From: Metabacillus rhizolycopersici
GTDB taxonomy: Bacteria; Bacillota; Bacilli; Bacillales; Bacillaceae
Assembly (NCBI RefSeq): GCF_020075705.1
Contig: NZ_JAIQUM010000014.1
Span: 1 to 64,000 of the forward strand
DNA: 64,000 nucleotides
Reading direction: 5' to 3'
Shown here: in pieces, positions 1 through 7,976 of the stretch
Layout: each line of letters begins with the position of its first letter
Position numbering within the stretch: the stretch's first letter is position 1
Notes under the pieces: model-generated
The model's input: the letters and a program-made list of their open reading frames with translations, nothing else
The model's database searches: none
Told to the model about the DNA's origin: nothing
Program-made: the position numbers and the translations under genes

Positions 1-127
1 AAAGTGATTACTTTGAGAAAGTAATGTGCATTTTATCAATATATATATAACGAAAAGAAGTTAGTCACCTATATATAGTAGGTGATTAGCTTCTTTTTCT
101 CATTACATGGACTTTTTCAGTGCCCTC
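1..127. mobile_element. MITE-like element, copy 1 (cut by window edge)
   Basis: This segment is the reverse complement, with few differences, of the complete element at 30008-30145. It carries an internal palindrome around the GCTAATCA/TGATTAGC motif and ends on the right in the rc of GAGGGCACTGAAAAAGTCC. The other terminus lies just outside the window, about a dozen bases beyond base 1. No coding capacity is visible, so it is a non-autonomous element. On the minus strand its end directly follows the T-box terminator region, so it separates that leader from whatever gene lies beyond the edge. Confidence 0.75.
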
Positions 128-345
128 CAAAAAAGGGACGTGGTTTAACTTTTGCACGCGGTACCACCCTTATTGAAGAATATGATCCTTCCACTCAACG
201 ATTAACGGCTCGTCCGTTCTTTGCTACTGTTTGTTTCACAAAGAAAGCTCAAGGAATTGTAATTCGTGTTATCTTTGTGTCGATTTCCACCAACCATCGA
301 CTCTCTTTCTACAGGGAGATAACTACTACTAGATTTCCTGTCATC
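128..345 (-). promoter_or_regulatory. T-box riboswitch leader
   Basis: Read on the minus strand, 170-155 is AGGGTGGTACCGCGTG, the near-invariant T-box core that pairs with the acceptor end of an uncharged tRNA. It is followed by CGTCCC, the 3' half of the antiterminator and 5' half of the terminator. Upstream, around 310-275, there are AGAGAGTCGATGG and GGTGGAAATCGAC, typical of the distal part of stem I. The specifier codon cannot be read reliably; the candidate loop is near 263-247. Such leaders control tRNA synthetase, amino-acid biosynthesis or transport genes; the target gene lies outside the window. The MITE starts where the second arm of the terminator should be. Confidence 0.85.
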
Positions 346-370
346 ACTTTTCCATGTTTAATTGTCGTTA

Positions 371-883
371 CTAAAAATCATTTTCTCTTATTAATCTTCT
401 AAGTAATGTTTCCATACTCTTTTGTTCCTCTACAGACAAGCCAGAGACGATCTCGATTTCACCTTTATGAAATTGTGGATAAAGTTCCTCCATCACTTGC
501 TTACCCTTATCTGTCAACACAACGTAGGTCATTCTTTTATCTCTAATATCACTTTTTCGGAAACATAATTCTTTTTGTTCAAGCGTTTTGGTTATATTGC
601 TGATTGTAGCCTTTGAGACACCAGCTGACTGTGCTAATTTTTTCGTTTCAATGGATTCCCAGATCCACAAATCATATAGCATGGAAAAGGCGGTCCAAGA
701 TAACCCATATTGAGATAAGACTTCTCGTTCCATTTTGTTTCTTAATCCTTGTGCGATTCGATATATATTCGTAGCGATTAAAATCGCATCCAGATTTAGC
801 GAATGAATAGGGATTTTCGTTAAACGGTTGATGGTATCGATTTCTTCAGGAAGAAGTTCCCCATCCTCATTAAATGAATGAAT
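371..883 (-). CDS. MarR family transcriptional regulator, probable ATT start
   Basis: This is a winged-helix regulator of the MarR family, which usually act as dimeric repressors responding to small ligands. The core reads TKKLAQSAGVSKATISNIT (recognition helix) followed by the wing with DIRDKRMTYVVLTDKG. The first ATG (733) would give only 120 residues and remove the N-terminal dimerisation helix. The open frame continues upstream in family-like sequence (NRLTKIPIHSLNLDAILIA) to a GAGGTG ribosome binding site at 896-891. The only in-frame codons at good spacing are ATT at 886 and 883, giving about 170 residues, the normal family length. No ATG, GTG or TTG exists there, so the gene either uses ATT or has lost its start by mutation. 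It lies just upstream of the T-box leader in the same direction. Its ligand and target are not evident. Confidence 0.75.
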   Translation of the reverse strand: MHSFNEDGELLPEEIDTINRLTKIPIHSLNLDAILIATNIYRIAQGLRNKMEREVLSQYGLSWTAFSMLYDLWIWESIETKKLAQSAGVSKATISNITKTLEQKELCFRKSDIRDKRMTYVVLTDKGKQVMEELYPQFHKGEIEIVSGLSVEEQKSMETLLRRLIRENDF

Positions 884-1071
884 AATGAATCACCTCATTA
901 AGTTTTCATAATCGTTAGCTATGAAACGATATTAACAAAAGAATATTAAGAATGCAACAACATATTAATTCCACTTTGAATATTTTTTCCTAAACTATCC
1001 TGCTGCTTACATATAGTACAATCCTTCAAAATCATACCTGCACTTTAATATTCAGTTTTTTATAAAAATGT

Positions 1072-1106
1072 TCTTCAATTAAATGGCCCGATTGCTGAAT
1101 AAAAAA
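1072..1106. repeat. Short dispersed palindromic repeat
   Basis: The sequence TTCAATTAAATGGCCCGATT followed by GCTGAATAA is a degenerate member of a dispersed family in this window (16789, 18229, 20239) built on TTCAACAATCGGGC with a returning GATTGTTGAA arm. Function is unknown. The rest of 884-1187 shows no gene. Confidence 0.4.
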
Positions 1107-1187
1107 GACAGCCAACTTATCTTTGCATCGTCATATTACACAATAAAATCAAACAGGGGAGGGAAAATCGGGGGAACTTAAATTCTC

Positions 1188-1385
1188 AATGCCATTAGTG
1201 TCTGGAATACTCTATATTTGTCAAAAGCGATAGAATATCAAAAAGGATTAGGTGACTTTAATGAGGACTTGCTGCATCATATGTCTCAGTGAGGCTGGGA
1301 GCATATTAATTTACTGGGAGAATACCATTTTAATTCGGAGAAAAAGGTCTCGTTAGATTCTTTAAGACCGTTAAGAACTTCTTAA
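1188..1385 (+). pseudogene. Tn3-family transposase, C-terminal remnant
   Basis: Translation gives NAISVWNTLYLSKAIEYQ, then after an in-frame TGA (1290-1292) GWEHINLLGEYHF, and finally LDSLRPLR before the stop. These blocks are the hallmark C-terminus of Tn3-family TnpA (NAIVVWNT..., GWEHINLTGDY, FRPLR). Only about 65 of roughly 1000 residues remain, and the frame carries an internal stop, so it is dead. The matching terminal inverted repeat follows at 1422-1459, confirming that this is the right-hand end of a decayed Tn3-type transposon. Confidence 0.85.
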
Positions 1386-1421
1386 CGGTCTTAAAATCCG
1401 GGTAACCGTCGGGAAAATTTG

Positions 1422-1459
1422 CTTAGCATTGTAAATCCGCATATTCCTGACGCTACCCC
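1422..1459 (-). repeat. Tn3-family 38-bp terminal inverted repeat
   Basis: The reverse complement begins GGGGTAGCGTCAGGAA and ends TTTACAATGCTAAG, the standard 38-bp Tn3-family end. It sits 36 bases after the TnpA remnant, the expected position. Degenerate relatives occur at 36963-37002 and 55749-55786. Confidence 0.85.
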
Positions 1460-1743
1460 ATGCCCATCAAGCTAACTAAACAAATTTCCCCCAAAATGAA
1501 AAAAACGTTATTCTTTCAGTAAAATACTTGAAAAGGATGACGTTTTTTCATGGATCTCTCTCTTTCTGAAGAATTACATCTCTTCTCACAAGAATTACAA
1601 CGTTTTCTATCTCCAATCGTCCTACAAAAAATCGCCAAACAGGTTGGTTTTGTACGACGATCTAGTAAGTATCAAACGGATGAACTCATCACGCTTTGCG
1701 TTTGGCTCAGCCAAGAAGTCGCGAATACATCCCTTACGCAACT
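1459..1743 (+). mobile_element. IS231-like (IS4 family) left-end remnant
   Basis: The segment starts with CATGCCCATCAAGCTAAC, a close match to the IS231-type terminal repeat, followed after about 90 bases by the start of a transposase. Family-like sequence stops near 1743, where it runs into a terminator-like hairpin. Its first base abuts the outer end of the Tn3-type repeat. Confidence 0.75.
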
Positions 1744-1774
1744 AAACCAGCTAATATCATTACAAAGAGATTAG
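1550..1774 (+). pseudogene. IS231-like transposase, N-terminal fragment
   Basis: The fragment encodes 74 residues beginning MDLSLSEELHLFSQELQRFL and including LITLCVWLSQEVANTSLTQL, characteristic of the N-terminus of IS231/IS4-family DDE transposases (about 480 residues when complete). Similarity ends after NTSLTQL; the last residues come from unrelated sequence. The catalytic DDE residues are absent, so it cannot transpose. An AAAAGGATGACG ribosome binding region precedes it. Confidence 0.8.
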
Positions 1775-1785
1775 CTGGTCTTTTG
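1746..1785 (+). terminator. Hairpin with T-run after IS231 fragment
   Basis: ACCAGCTAAT (1746-1755) pairs with ATTAGCTGGT (1770-1779) and is followed by CTTTTG. It reads as a rho-independent terminator on the plus strand. The gene it originally served is gone. Confidence 0.6.
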
Positions 1786-1905
1786 TTCACCGGTCAAAAT
1801 GATGAAAACTACGAAACTTTCAACTTAATAGGTTTTAAGCAATTGGAGCGATAAAACAGACACCTCTTCGTCTTCTAAAGTTATGACACAAAGATAAGGT
1901 AAAAA

Positions 1906-1949
1906 TAAAAACTAGATTCTCTTCTTTTAAAAAGGAGAATCTAGTTTTT
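1906..1949. terminator. Bidirectional terminator-like hairpin
   Basis: AAAACTAGATTCTC returns as GAGAATCTAGTTTT with A- and T-runs at both sides. It may terminate the aco operon on the minus strand, although it lies 220 bases beyond the last stop codon. The interval 1950-2171 shows nothing else. Confidence 0.6.
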
Positions 1950-2171
1950 GGCCAATTTATCAATTATTGAAACCTATTATGATTAATGACAATAAAGTTA
2001 TTTAATAAACGGAGGGTTACAGTTCAATTCTCATCAAACCAAGTTTGATGAAATGTGTATAATTAAGAAACAAGACAGACAGCAGCAAATAGAAGATTTA
2101 AAAACGAACTTAGTAATTTGACAGTCTGAACTCTAATCTGTTAAAGATGGAAGTTTCAAATTTTTGTGCTC

Positions 2172-2948
2172 TTAATTATATACAATACCACCATCAATCA
2201 TAACTGATTGTCCAGTCATATAATCAGAATCTGAGGATGCTAAATAAGAAACAAAGTTTGCCACGTCTTCTGGTTCTTGTGTGCGCCCTAATGCAATGCC
2301 TTCTGAAAACTTTTTAAAGGCTTCTTCTTGTTCCAATCCCATGTATTCAACCATGCCCGCATCAATTCTATCCCACATGCCTGTTCCGACAATGCCAGGG
2401 CAATATGCATTCACTGTGATTTTATCTTTTGCATATTCTTTAGCTGCAGCTTGCGTGAATGCACGAACAGAGAATTTTGTTGCTGAATAAGCAGCTAACA
2501 TCGTAAATGCTTGATGTCCTGCAATACTGCAAGCATTAATGATTTTTCCGCCTGTTCCCTGTTTTTTCATTTGTTTAGCAGCAGCTTGGATGCCATATAC
2601 TACACCAAACACGTTTACTTGGAAAAGTTTTTCTAACTCAGATGGTTGGATATTATCAATAGGTGCTACTTGTTCAATTCCTGCATTATTAATGAAAACA
2701 TCTACGCGTCCAAAATGATCCACAGCTGTTTTGACTAATGCTTCTTGGTCTTCCGGTTTAGATACATTCCCAACGAACGAGGCTACGTTTATGTTTTGTT
2801 CTTTAAATTCTTTAACAGTAGTATTCAGTACTTCTTCGTTCATATCGCTTAATATGATTGCAAACCCATCACTTGCTAATCTTTTTGCAATCCCTTTACC
2901 AATTCCTTGGCCTCCACCCGTGATAACTGCTGTTTTTTGATCAGACAT
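2172..2948 (-). CDS. budC: Acetoin reductase / 2,3-butanediol dehydrogenase (SDR family)
   Basis: This is a 258-residue short-chain dehydrogenase interconverting acetoin (or diacetyl) and 2,3-butanediol with NAD(H) in the cytoplasm. Visible motifs are the TGGGQGIG cofactor loop near the N-terminus, NNAG, the catalytic serine in [14 protein letters not shown] with the Tyr-Lys pair, and the PGIV turn. The length is typical of BudC-type enzymes. The start was placed at ATG 2948 because TTAGGAGGTG precedes it with ideal spacing; the open frame runs further upstream but has no better signal. It is the last gene of the aco operon, about 108 bases after acoC, consistent with a role in channelling butanediol into acetoin catabolism. 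Stereospecificity cannot be read from sequence. Confidence 0.85.
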   Translation of the reverse strand: MSDQKTAVITGGGQGIGKGIAKRLASDGFAIILSDMNEEVLNTTVKEFKEQNINVASFVGNVSKPEDQEALVKTAVDHFGRVDVFINNAGIEQVAPIDNIQPSELEKLFQVNVFGVVYGIQAAAKQMKKQGTGGKIINACSIAGHQAFTMLAAYSATKFSVRAFTQAAAKEYAKDKITVNAYCPGIVGTGMWDRIDAGMVEYMGLEQEEAFKKFSEGIALGRTQEPEDVANFVSYLASSDSDYMTGQSVMIDGGIVYN

Positions 2949-3056
2949 TGCAACACCTCCTAAAATTTTCAAAGGGTAGATCGTACGATTCATCTTACTA
3001 GATCTTTTCCTCTTAATAGCTTCACACCTACTATTAATCTTTATTTCTCGTGCCTC

Positions 3057-4289
3057 TTATAGAACTAATAGATAAGGTGACTCTATATATTTAGTTAAAA
3101 TAGTTAAGAAATCTGCTGCTGTAGCACCGTCTACGATTTGATGGTCGAAGGTTACACTAAATGGAATTTTCTTAACCGATTTGACTTTGCCCTTTTCAGT
3201 TAAGATTAATTCATCTTGGAAAGCCCCTACTCCTAAAATACCTGTTTCTGGCGTATTCAAAATAGGTGTAAAGTATTCAATTCCACTGGCTCCTAGGTTT
3301 GTAATCGTGAATGTCGATCCAGAGAGCAAATCCCCGCTTGCCTCACCGTTTCTAGCTTTCCCTGTTAATTCCTTTATTTCCCTTGCAAGATTACCGATTG
3401 TTTTTTGATGAGCATCCTTTATAACAGGGACTACCAAGCCATCTTCTAGAGAAGTCGCAATTCCCAGATGAACCTCATCAAACTCTGTTAATTGGCCATC
3501 CTGATAAAGAGAATTCATTTTCTTCAGATCTTGTAAAGCAAGAACGGTTGCCCTTGCAATCAATACCGTTAAAGTAAGTTTGACATCTAATTCAGTTGAC
3601 TCGATTTCTTTCCTTAGCACTTTCTGGAAGTCGATTAAGTTATCCGCATTTGCTTTTCGATGTAAAGTTAATTGAGCAGTTTGTCCCAAACTTCTACGCA
3701 TATTTCGAGCAATTGCTTTTCGCATCGGTGGCAGCCCTTCACCAACAACTTCAACATCGACTGATGCAGGTTGGGTTGGGAGATCTGATTTATAATCTAA
3801 ACCATTTGCTAATACACGCTGGATATCTTGTTTGGTAATTCTACCATTGCCACCAGTACCTTTAATCAAATTCATGTCAAAATTATTATCTTTTGCCATT
3901 TTTTTAGCTAATGGAGTGATGAAAAGGCGATCACCTTTCATAGTCTTTTCTTCCTTGTTTACCAACACATCTGTATAGTCACTATTATCCGGTTTTTCAA
4001 TTGCAGTAGTAGGTTGAACAGCCTCGTTATCGTTCGTTAAAACAGTCTTCCCTTCTTCTCCGATTACAGCAATAGTAGCACCGACTTTTAGTTCATCTTC
4101 AACTTCACCATTTTTGTTTAGCAAAACACCTGCTATCGGAGCTTCAATTTCTTGGTTCAATTTTTCCGAACTGATCATCAGAATAGCTTCACCTTGATTA
4201 ACTGGATCTCCAACTTCTTTATACCATTCCACAATTTTACCTTCTGTCATCGTCATCCCTAATTTAGGCATTACAATTGTTCCACTCAT
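3057..4289 (-). CDS. acoC: Acetoin dehydrogenase E2, dihydrolipoamide acetyltransferase
   Basis: This is the core E2 subunit, which moves the acetyl group made by E1 from its lipoyl arm to CoA. The lipoyl domain occupies roughly residues 1-80, with the modified lysine at about 43 in SSEKLNQEIEA. A peripheral subunit binding domain follows around 125-165 (ITPLAKKMAKDNNFD ... GRITKQDI). The acyltransferase domain ends with FDHQIVDGA, the catalytic HxxxDG motif. The start chosen is ATG 4289, nine bases after AGGAGGTG; an in-frame GTG at 4301 lies inside that ribosome binding site. It follows acoB by 15 bases. The complex type is inferred from the operon and from AcoR. Confidence 0.92.
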   Translation of the reverse strand: MSGTIVMPKLGMTMTEGKIVEWYKEVGDPVNQGEAILMISSEKLNQEIEAPIAGVLLNKNGEVEDELKVGATIAVIGEEGKTVLTNDNEAVQPTTAIEKPDNSDYTDVLVNKEEKTMKGDRLFITPLAKKMAKDNNFDMNLIKGTGGNGRITKQDIQRVLANGLDYKSDLPTQPASVDVEVVGEGLPPMRKAIARNMRRSLGQTAQLTLHRKANADNLIDFQKVLRKEIESTELDVKLTLTVLIARATVLALQDLKKMNSLYQDGQLTEFDEVHLGIATSLEDGLVVPVIKDAHQKTIGNLAREIKELTGKARNGEASGDLLSGSTFTITNLGASGIEYFTPILNTPETGILGVGAFQDELILTEKGKVKSVKKIPFSVTFDHQIVDGATAADFLTILTKYIESPYLLVL

Positions 4290-4304
4290 TCTCTCGTGCA
4301 CCTC

Positions 4305-5360
4305 CTAGTTCGTTACATATTTTTTCAAGTCAGCTATTAATTCATCTGCTACTGTCAACACCTTTTTTGCATCTGGAATGTAGGCTTTTTCTAAGTTAGA
4401 TGCAAATGGTACCGGTGTATTTGGTGCACATATGGTTTTAATCGGACCATCAAGATAATCAAAAGCTTTATCTGCAACGACTGAAGCAATATCTGTTGCG
4501 GTATTGTTATGCGGATTTGATTCATCAATGACAATGAGCCGTCCTGTTTTCTCCACAGATCTGAGAACAGTTTCTTGATCCCACGGTGCTACTGTTCTTA
4601 AATCAATTACTTCCACCGAGATTCCATCTTTATTTAATGTTTCTGCTACTTCAAGAGCTACCTGAACCATTTTACCGATCGCTACAATCGTAAGGTCCGT
4701 TCCTTCTCTTGTCACATTGGCTTTACCAATTTCGATTGTGTAATATTCTTCAGGCACATCACCTTTCATGCCGTATAGCATCTTATCCTCTGAAAAAACG
4801 ACTAAATTATCCTCTTCAATCGCTGCTAGCATCAACCCTTTGGCATCATATGGATTGGAAGGAACGACTACTTTAACCCCTGGAATGGAACCAAACATCC
4901 CATACAATGTTTGAGAGTGTTGGGCAGCTGCACCTGCTCCTGCACCATGTACCGTCCGGACAGTAAGAGGGATTTTTGCCTTTCCGCCAAACATATATCG
5001 CATCTTTGCACCTTGATTTAAGATTGGATCCAAAGCAAATCCGATAAAGTCGTTAAACATCAACTCAGCAATGGGACGTAAACCTGTAGCAGCTGCACCG
5101 ACCGCTGCACTAAAATATCCATGTTCCGCAATAGGCGTGTCAATTACACGTCCTCTGCCAAACTCTGTCACCATCCCCTTCGATAATCCGAAAACACCAC
5201 CAAAAGCATCATCATGGCGACCATCGTCATGAACTAAGTGATCTACTTCAGCACCACCTGCAACGTCAGTACCAATTAATATGACTGTCTCGTCTTTTCG
5301 CATCGCTTGTGCCATCGCTTCTGTAATCGCTGTCATAAACGTAACTTGTCTTTTTGTCAT
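4305..5360 (-). CDS. acoB: Acetoin dehydrogenase E1 beta subunit
   Basis: This is the beta subunit of the thiamine-diphosphate-dependent E1 component, which with AcoA splits acetoin into acetaldehyde and an acetyl unit passed to AcoC. The 351-residue protein has the transketolase pyrimidine-binding domain (VIDTPIAEHGYFSAAVGAA, LTVRTVHGAG) and the C-terminal transketolase domain (VIDLRTVAPWDQETV, IVIDESN). A GGGGGAA ribosome binding site precedes the ATG. It lies 17 bases after acoA and 15 before acoC. Length is slightly above the usual ~340. Related pyruvate or branched-chain E1 beta subunits look similar; the acetoin assignment comes from AcoR and the butanediol dehydrogenase nearby. Confidence 0.9.
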   Translation of the reverse strand: MTKRQVTFMTAITEAMAQAMRKDETVILIGTDVAGGAEVDHLVHDDGRHDDAFGGVFGLSKGMVTEFGRGRVIDTPIAEHGYFSAAVGAAATGLRPIAELMFNDFIGFALDPILNQGAKMRYMFGGKAKIPLTVRTVHGAGAGAAAQHSQTLYGMFGSIPGVKVVVPSNPYDAKGLMLAAIEEDNLVVFSEDKMLYGMKGDVPEEYYTIEIGKANVTREGTDLTIVAIGKMVQVALEVAETLNKDGISVEVIDLRTVAPWDQETVLRSVEKTGRLIVIDESNPHNNTATDIASVVADKAFDYLDGPIKTICAPNTPVPFASNLEKAYIPDAKKVLTVADELIADLKKYVTN

Positions 5361-5377
5361 TATAATTCCCCCTATTC

Positions 5378-6325
5378 TTATGCAAAGATATCCGTATATA
5401 GAGTCGATTCATCTGGTAATGGACTAGCTTCTGCAAAAGCAACTGCCTCTTTAATTGTTTTTTCTGCTGCTGCTTCAATAGCGTCTGCTTCTTCTACAGT
5501 CATCCAACCATTTTCAATTGCTTTTTCACGAAACTCAGGAATGGGATCACGGTCTTTATTTGGATCGTTATCCGTTTTGTATTTTTGTTCGTCACCTTCA
5601 AAGTGACCATAGTGCCGATACGTATCACATTCAATTAAAGTAGGACCTTTCCCTGTCTTTGCCCTTTCAATAGCTTCTTTTGTAGCATTATAAACCGCTT
5701 CAACATCCATGCCATCCACACGGACGCCTGGCATATTATAAGCTGATGCTCTTTCAAAAACTGTTTCAGAAGCACTTGCATATCGAAATGGTGTACCTTC
5801 ACCAAATTGATTGTTTTCACAAACAAAGATAACAGGTAAACCTAAAATAGAAGCAAGATTTAAACCTTCGTGGAACGTACCTTCGTTTGAAGCACCATCA
5901 CCAAAGAAGCAAACAGCCACATTGTCTTTGCCTAACGTCTTAATGCTAAGAGCTGCACCGGCAGCTATCCCGAAGCCACCGCCAACAATCCCATTGGCAC
6001 CTAGCATCCCTTTACCAACATCGGCAACGTGCATGGAGCCACCCTTCCCTCCACCTAAGCCATCTTTTTTTCCCATGATTTCAGCCATCATCCCATTGAT
6101 ATCGCAACCTTTTGCAATCGCATGTCCATGTCCACGGTGAGTACTTGTAATATAATCGTCATCATCCAACAAAGCCATTACCCCAGTTGCAACAGCCTCT
6201 TCACCTGCATACAAATGAACGAATCCCGGAATTAAGCCTTTCCCAAAGGTACGATGTACATCGTCTTCAAAAAATCTAATCTCATTCATCTTTTGATAAA
6301 TCCAAAGCGCTTCTTTCTTTTCCAT
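5378..6325 (-). CDS. acoA: Acetoin dehydrogenase E1 alpha subunit
   Basis: This is the alpha subunit of the E1 heterotetramer and binds thiamine diphosphate. The 315-residue protein contains the diphosphate/magnesium motif GDGASNEGTFHEGLNLASI, the STHRGHGH block near residue 60 that lies in the active site, and the phosphorylation-loop region YRHYGHFEGD. It forms an operon with acoL upstream (25-base gap) and acoB downstream (17-base gap). A GGAGG-like site precedes ATG 6325. Confidence 0.9.
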   Translation of the reverse strand: MEKKEALWIYQKMNEIRFFEDDVHRTFGKGLIPGFVHLYAGEEAVATGVMALLDDDDYITSTHRGHGHAIAKGCDINGMMAEIMGKKDGLGGGKGGSMHVADVGKGMLGANGIVGGGFGIAAGAALSIKTLGKDNVAVCFFGDGASNEGTFHEGLNLASILGLPVIFVCENNQFGEGTPFRYASASETVFERASAYNMPGVRVDGMDVEAVYNATKEAIERAKTGKGPTLIECDTYRHYGHFEGDEQKYKTDNDPNKDRDPIPEFREKAIENGWMTVEEADAIEAAAEKTIKEAVAFAEASPLPDESTLYTDIFA

Positions 6326-6349
6326 TATTAATTCCTCCCTCTATATTGT

Positions 6350-7702
6350 TTAGACATGAATAGCTTGTTGGAATAAAGCATTTGCACTTTCTCCAATTGC
6401 TTCAGAAACAGCTGGATGTGCATGGATAAGGCTTGCTAGCTCATTCATTGTTCCTTCCGAGTGCTTCATAGCCAATATCTCGCCAATTAACTCGGTTGCG
6501 TTGGCACCAACAATAACAGCCCCCAAAATTTCCTGATATTTAGTATCAGAGATGATTTTAATAAATCCTTCTGTTTCTCCCATTGCAATGGCTTTACCAT
6601 TTCCAGCAAGCTGGGATATGGTTACCTTCACATCATAATGGGTATTCTTTGCTTGTTCTTCACTTAACCCAAATGAAGCGATTTCTGGATGTGTATATAC
6701 ACATCTAGGAATTTCTGTCTGTTGAAGAGTTTGAGGCATATCCCCATTCATTGCATGAACCGCGACTAGTCCTTCTGCACTCGCTGCGTGAGCCAATTGA
6801 TAGCCTCCTATCATATCTCCTACTGCATAAACATGTTTTTTACTTGTTTCATAATAATCATCGACAGCAACAAACTTGTTACTGCTATCCATTTTTATGT
6901 TTAGATTTTGTAACACTTCAATATTTGGTGTTCTCCCGGTCGCGATTAAAAGAGTATCATATGAAATTTCTTGGTCCACTAACATAACCTTTTCTTTTTT
7001 CACTTCCCGGATATCAGCTTGTATGATCGTTTGAATGTTTTTCTTTTGTAATTGCTTTTTAATTACATTTCGTGCATCAAGGTCTTCGGTTAATAGAATG
7101 TCAGGTGCAACTTCAATAATTGTCACCTTTGTTCCCAATGGAGCCATAGCGAAAGCTAATTCTACTGAAATCACTCCACCACCAATAATCACCATGTTTT
7201 TTGGTAGTTTTTCCAGATCAAAGAATGAATCAGTCGTCAAATAGTCCACTTTATCCAACCCTTTAATTGGTGGAATAAAAGGTCTGCTTCCTGTTGCTAG
7301 CAAAATATCTCGACCTTTGATCTTGTCATTACCAATGGAAACGACTAAGTCTTCAGTAATTGATGCCTCTCCTTGAAATAAAGTAATTTTGTTTTTCTTT
7401 AGCAAATATTCAACACCACTTGTCAACGTTTGCACTACTTGATCTTTTCGCTTCATCAGTTTTGGGAAATCAATGGTCAATTCTCCAGTTTTTATTCCCC
7501 AGCTGTTTGCTTTTTGAATCTCTTCAACCATTTCACTATGTTTCAATAGTGTCTTTGAAGGGATGCAACCAACATTCAGGCACGCCCCGCCAATTTTTTT
7601 CTTCTCGACGATAGCGACTCTTTTCCCCAATTGTGCAGCACGAATAGCGGAAACATATCCCCCAGGTCCTGCACCAATGACAATAACGTCAAATTCCTTC
7701 AT
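6350..7702 (-). CDS. acoL: Dihydrolipoamide dehydrogenase E3 of the acetoin complex
   Basis: This FAD-dependent disulfide oxidoreductase reoxidises the lipoyl arm of AcoC and reduces NAD+. It has the FAD-binding GAGPGG at residues 10-15, the redox-active pair C41/C46 in GGACLNVGCIPSK, an NAD-binding IIGGGVISVE near 175, and the C-terminal catalytic His-Glu region HAHPAVSEAIGE. It is 450 residues and lacks an N-terminal lipoyl domain. Here it is the first gene of the operon, directly behind the sigma-54 promoter, whereas B. subtilis has acoABCL order. A housekeeping E3 would look alike; the position argues for the acetoin complex. Confidence 0.9.
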   Translation of the reverse strand: MKEFDVIVIGAGPGGYVSAIRAAQLGKRVAIVEKKKIGGACLNVGCIPSKTLLKHSEMVEEIQKANSWGIKTGELTIDFPKLMKRKDQVVQTLTSGVEYLLKKNKITLFQGEASITEDLVVSIGNDKIKGRDILLATGSRPFIPPIKGLDKVDYLTTDSFFDLEKLPKNMVIIGGGVISVELAFAMAPLGTKVTIIEVAPDILLTEDLDARNVIKKQLQKKNIQTIIQADIREVKKEKVMLVDQEISYDTLLIATGRTPNIEVLQNLNIKMDSSNKFVAVDDYYETSKKHVYAVGDMIGGYQLAHAASAEGLVAVHAMNGDMPQTLQQTEIPRCVYTHPEIASFGLSEEQAKNTHYDVKVTISQLAGNGKAIAMGETEGFIKIISDTKYQEILGAVIVGANATELIGEILAMKHSEGTMNELASLIHAHPAVSEAIGESANALFQQAIHV

Positions 7703-7759
7703 TTGTCTTCATCACCATGCTTTCGTCTTAAAGTGAAACCTTGATACACTAAAATATAA

Positions 7760-7775
7760 TGCAAGAACCGTGCCA
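7760..7775 (-). promoter_or_regulatory. Sigma-54 (SigL) promoter of the aco operon
   Basis: On the minus strand the sequence reads TGGCACGGTTCTTGCA, a perfect match to the -24/-12 consensus TGGCAC-N5-TTGCA. The predicted start of transcription is near 7748, about 46 bases before acoL. The upstream neighbour acoR encodes a sigma-54 activator. Confidence 0.93.
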
Positions 7776-7863
7776 ATTTTCAAGAACAAAATGAAAACGT
7801 TGTCAAATCAATAGATAGATAATAATATTGCATCTTATCTATTCTCATTCTCCTACATATACT

Positions 7864-7901
7864 GTTTCAATGAGACGAAAAAATGTCACATTGTCTCAAT
7901 G
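7864..7901. promoter_or_regulatory. Candidate AcoR enhancer sites (UAS)
   Basis: Two related motifs face each other: GTTTCAATGAGAC (7864-7876, itself an imperfect palindrome) and CATTGTCTCAATG (7889-7901, palindromic CATTG/CAATG arms). Both contain a GTCTCAWTG core. They lie about 115-155 bases upstream of the predicted aco transcription start, the usual distance for an activator of a sigma-54 promoter. Assignment to AcoR is inference. Confidence 0.6.
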
Positions 7902-7902
7902 C

Positions 7903-7957
7903 AAAAAAGCCCCCAAATTTATCCTTCTCATCCAAAAGAAGGGTGAATTTTGGGGGC
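7903..7957 (-). terminator. Rho-independent terminator of acoR
   Basis: On the minus strand GCCCCCAAAATTCACCCTTC folds back on GAAGGATAAATTTGGGGGC and is followed by TTTTTT. It lies 20 bases after the acoR stop and just upstream of the enhancer-like motifs, insulating acoL from acoR transcription. Confidence 0.88.
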
Positions 7958-7976
7958 CTCGTGAAAAATTTCCTTT

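Noticed and set aside
82..402. Plus-strand 106-codon frame
   Set aside because: It runs antisense through the T-box leader and into the MITE; no ribosome binding site and no protein-like sequence.
371..733. MarR gene starting at the internal ATG 733
   Set aside because: That start would delete the N-terminal dimerisation helix, and no ribosome binding site precedes it; the frame continues upstream with family-like sequence.
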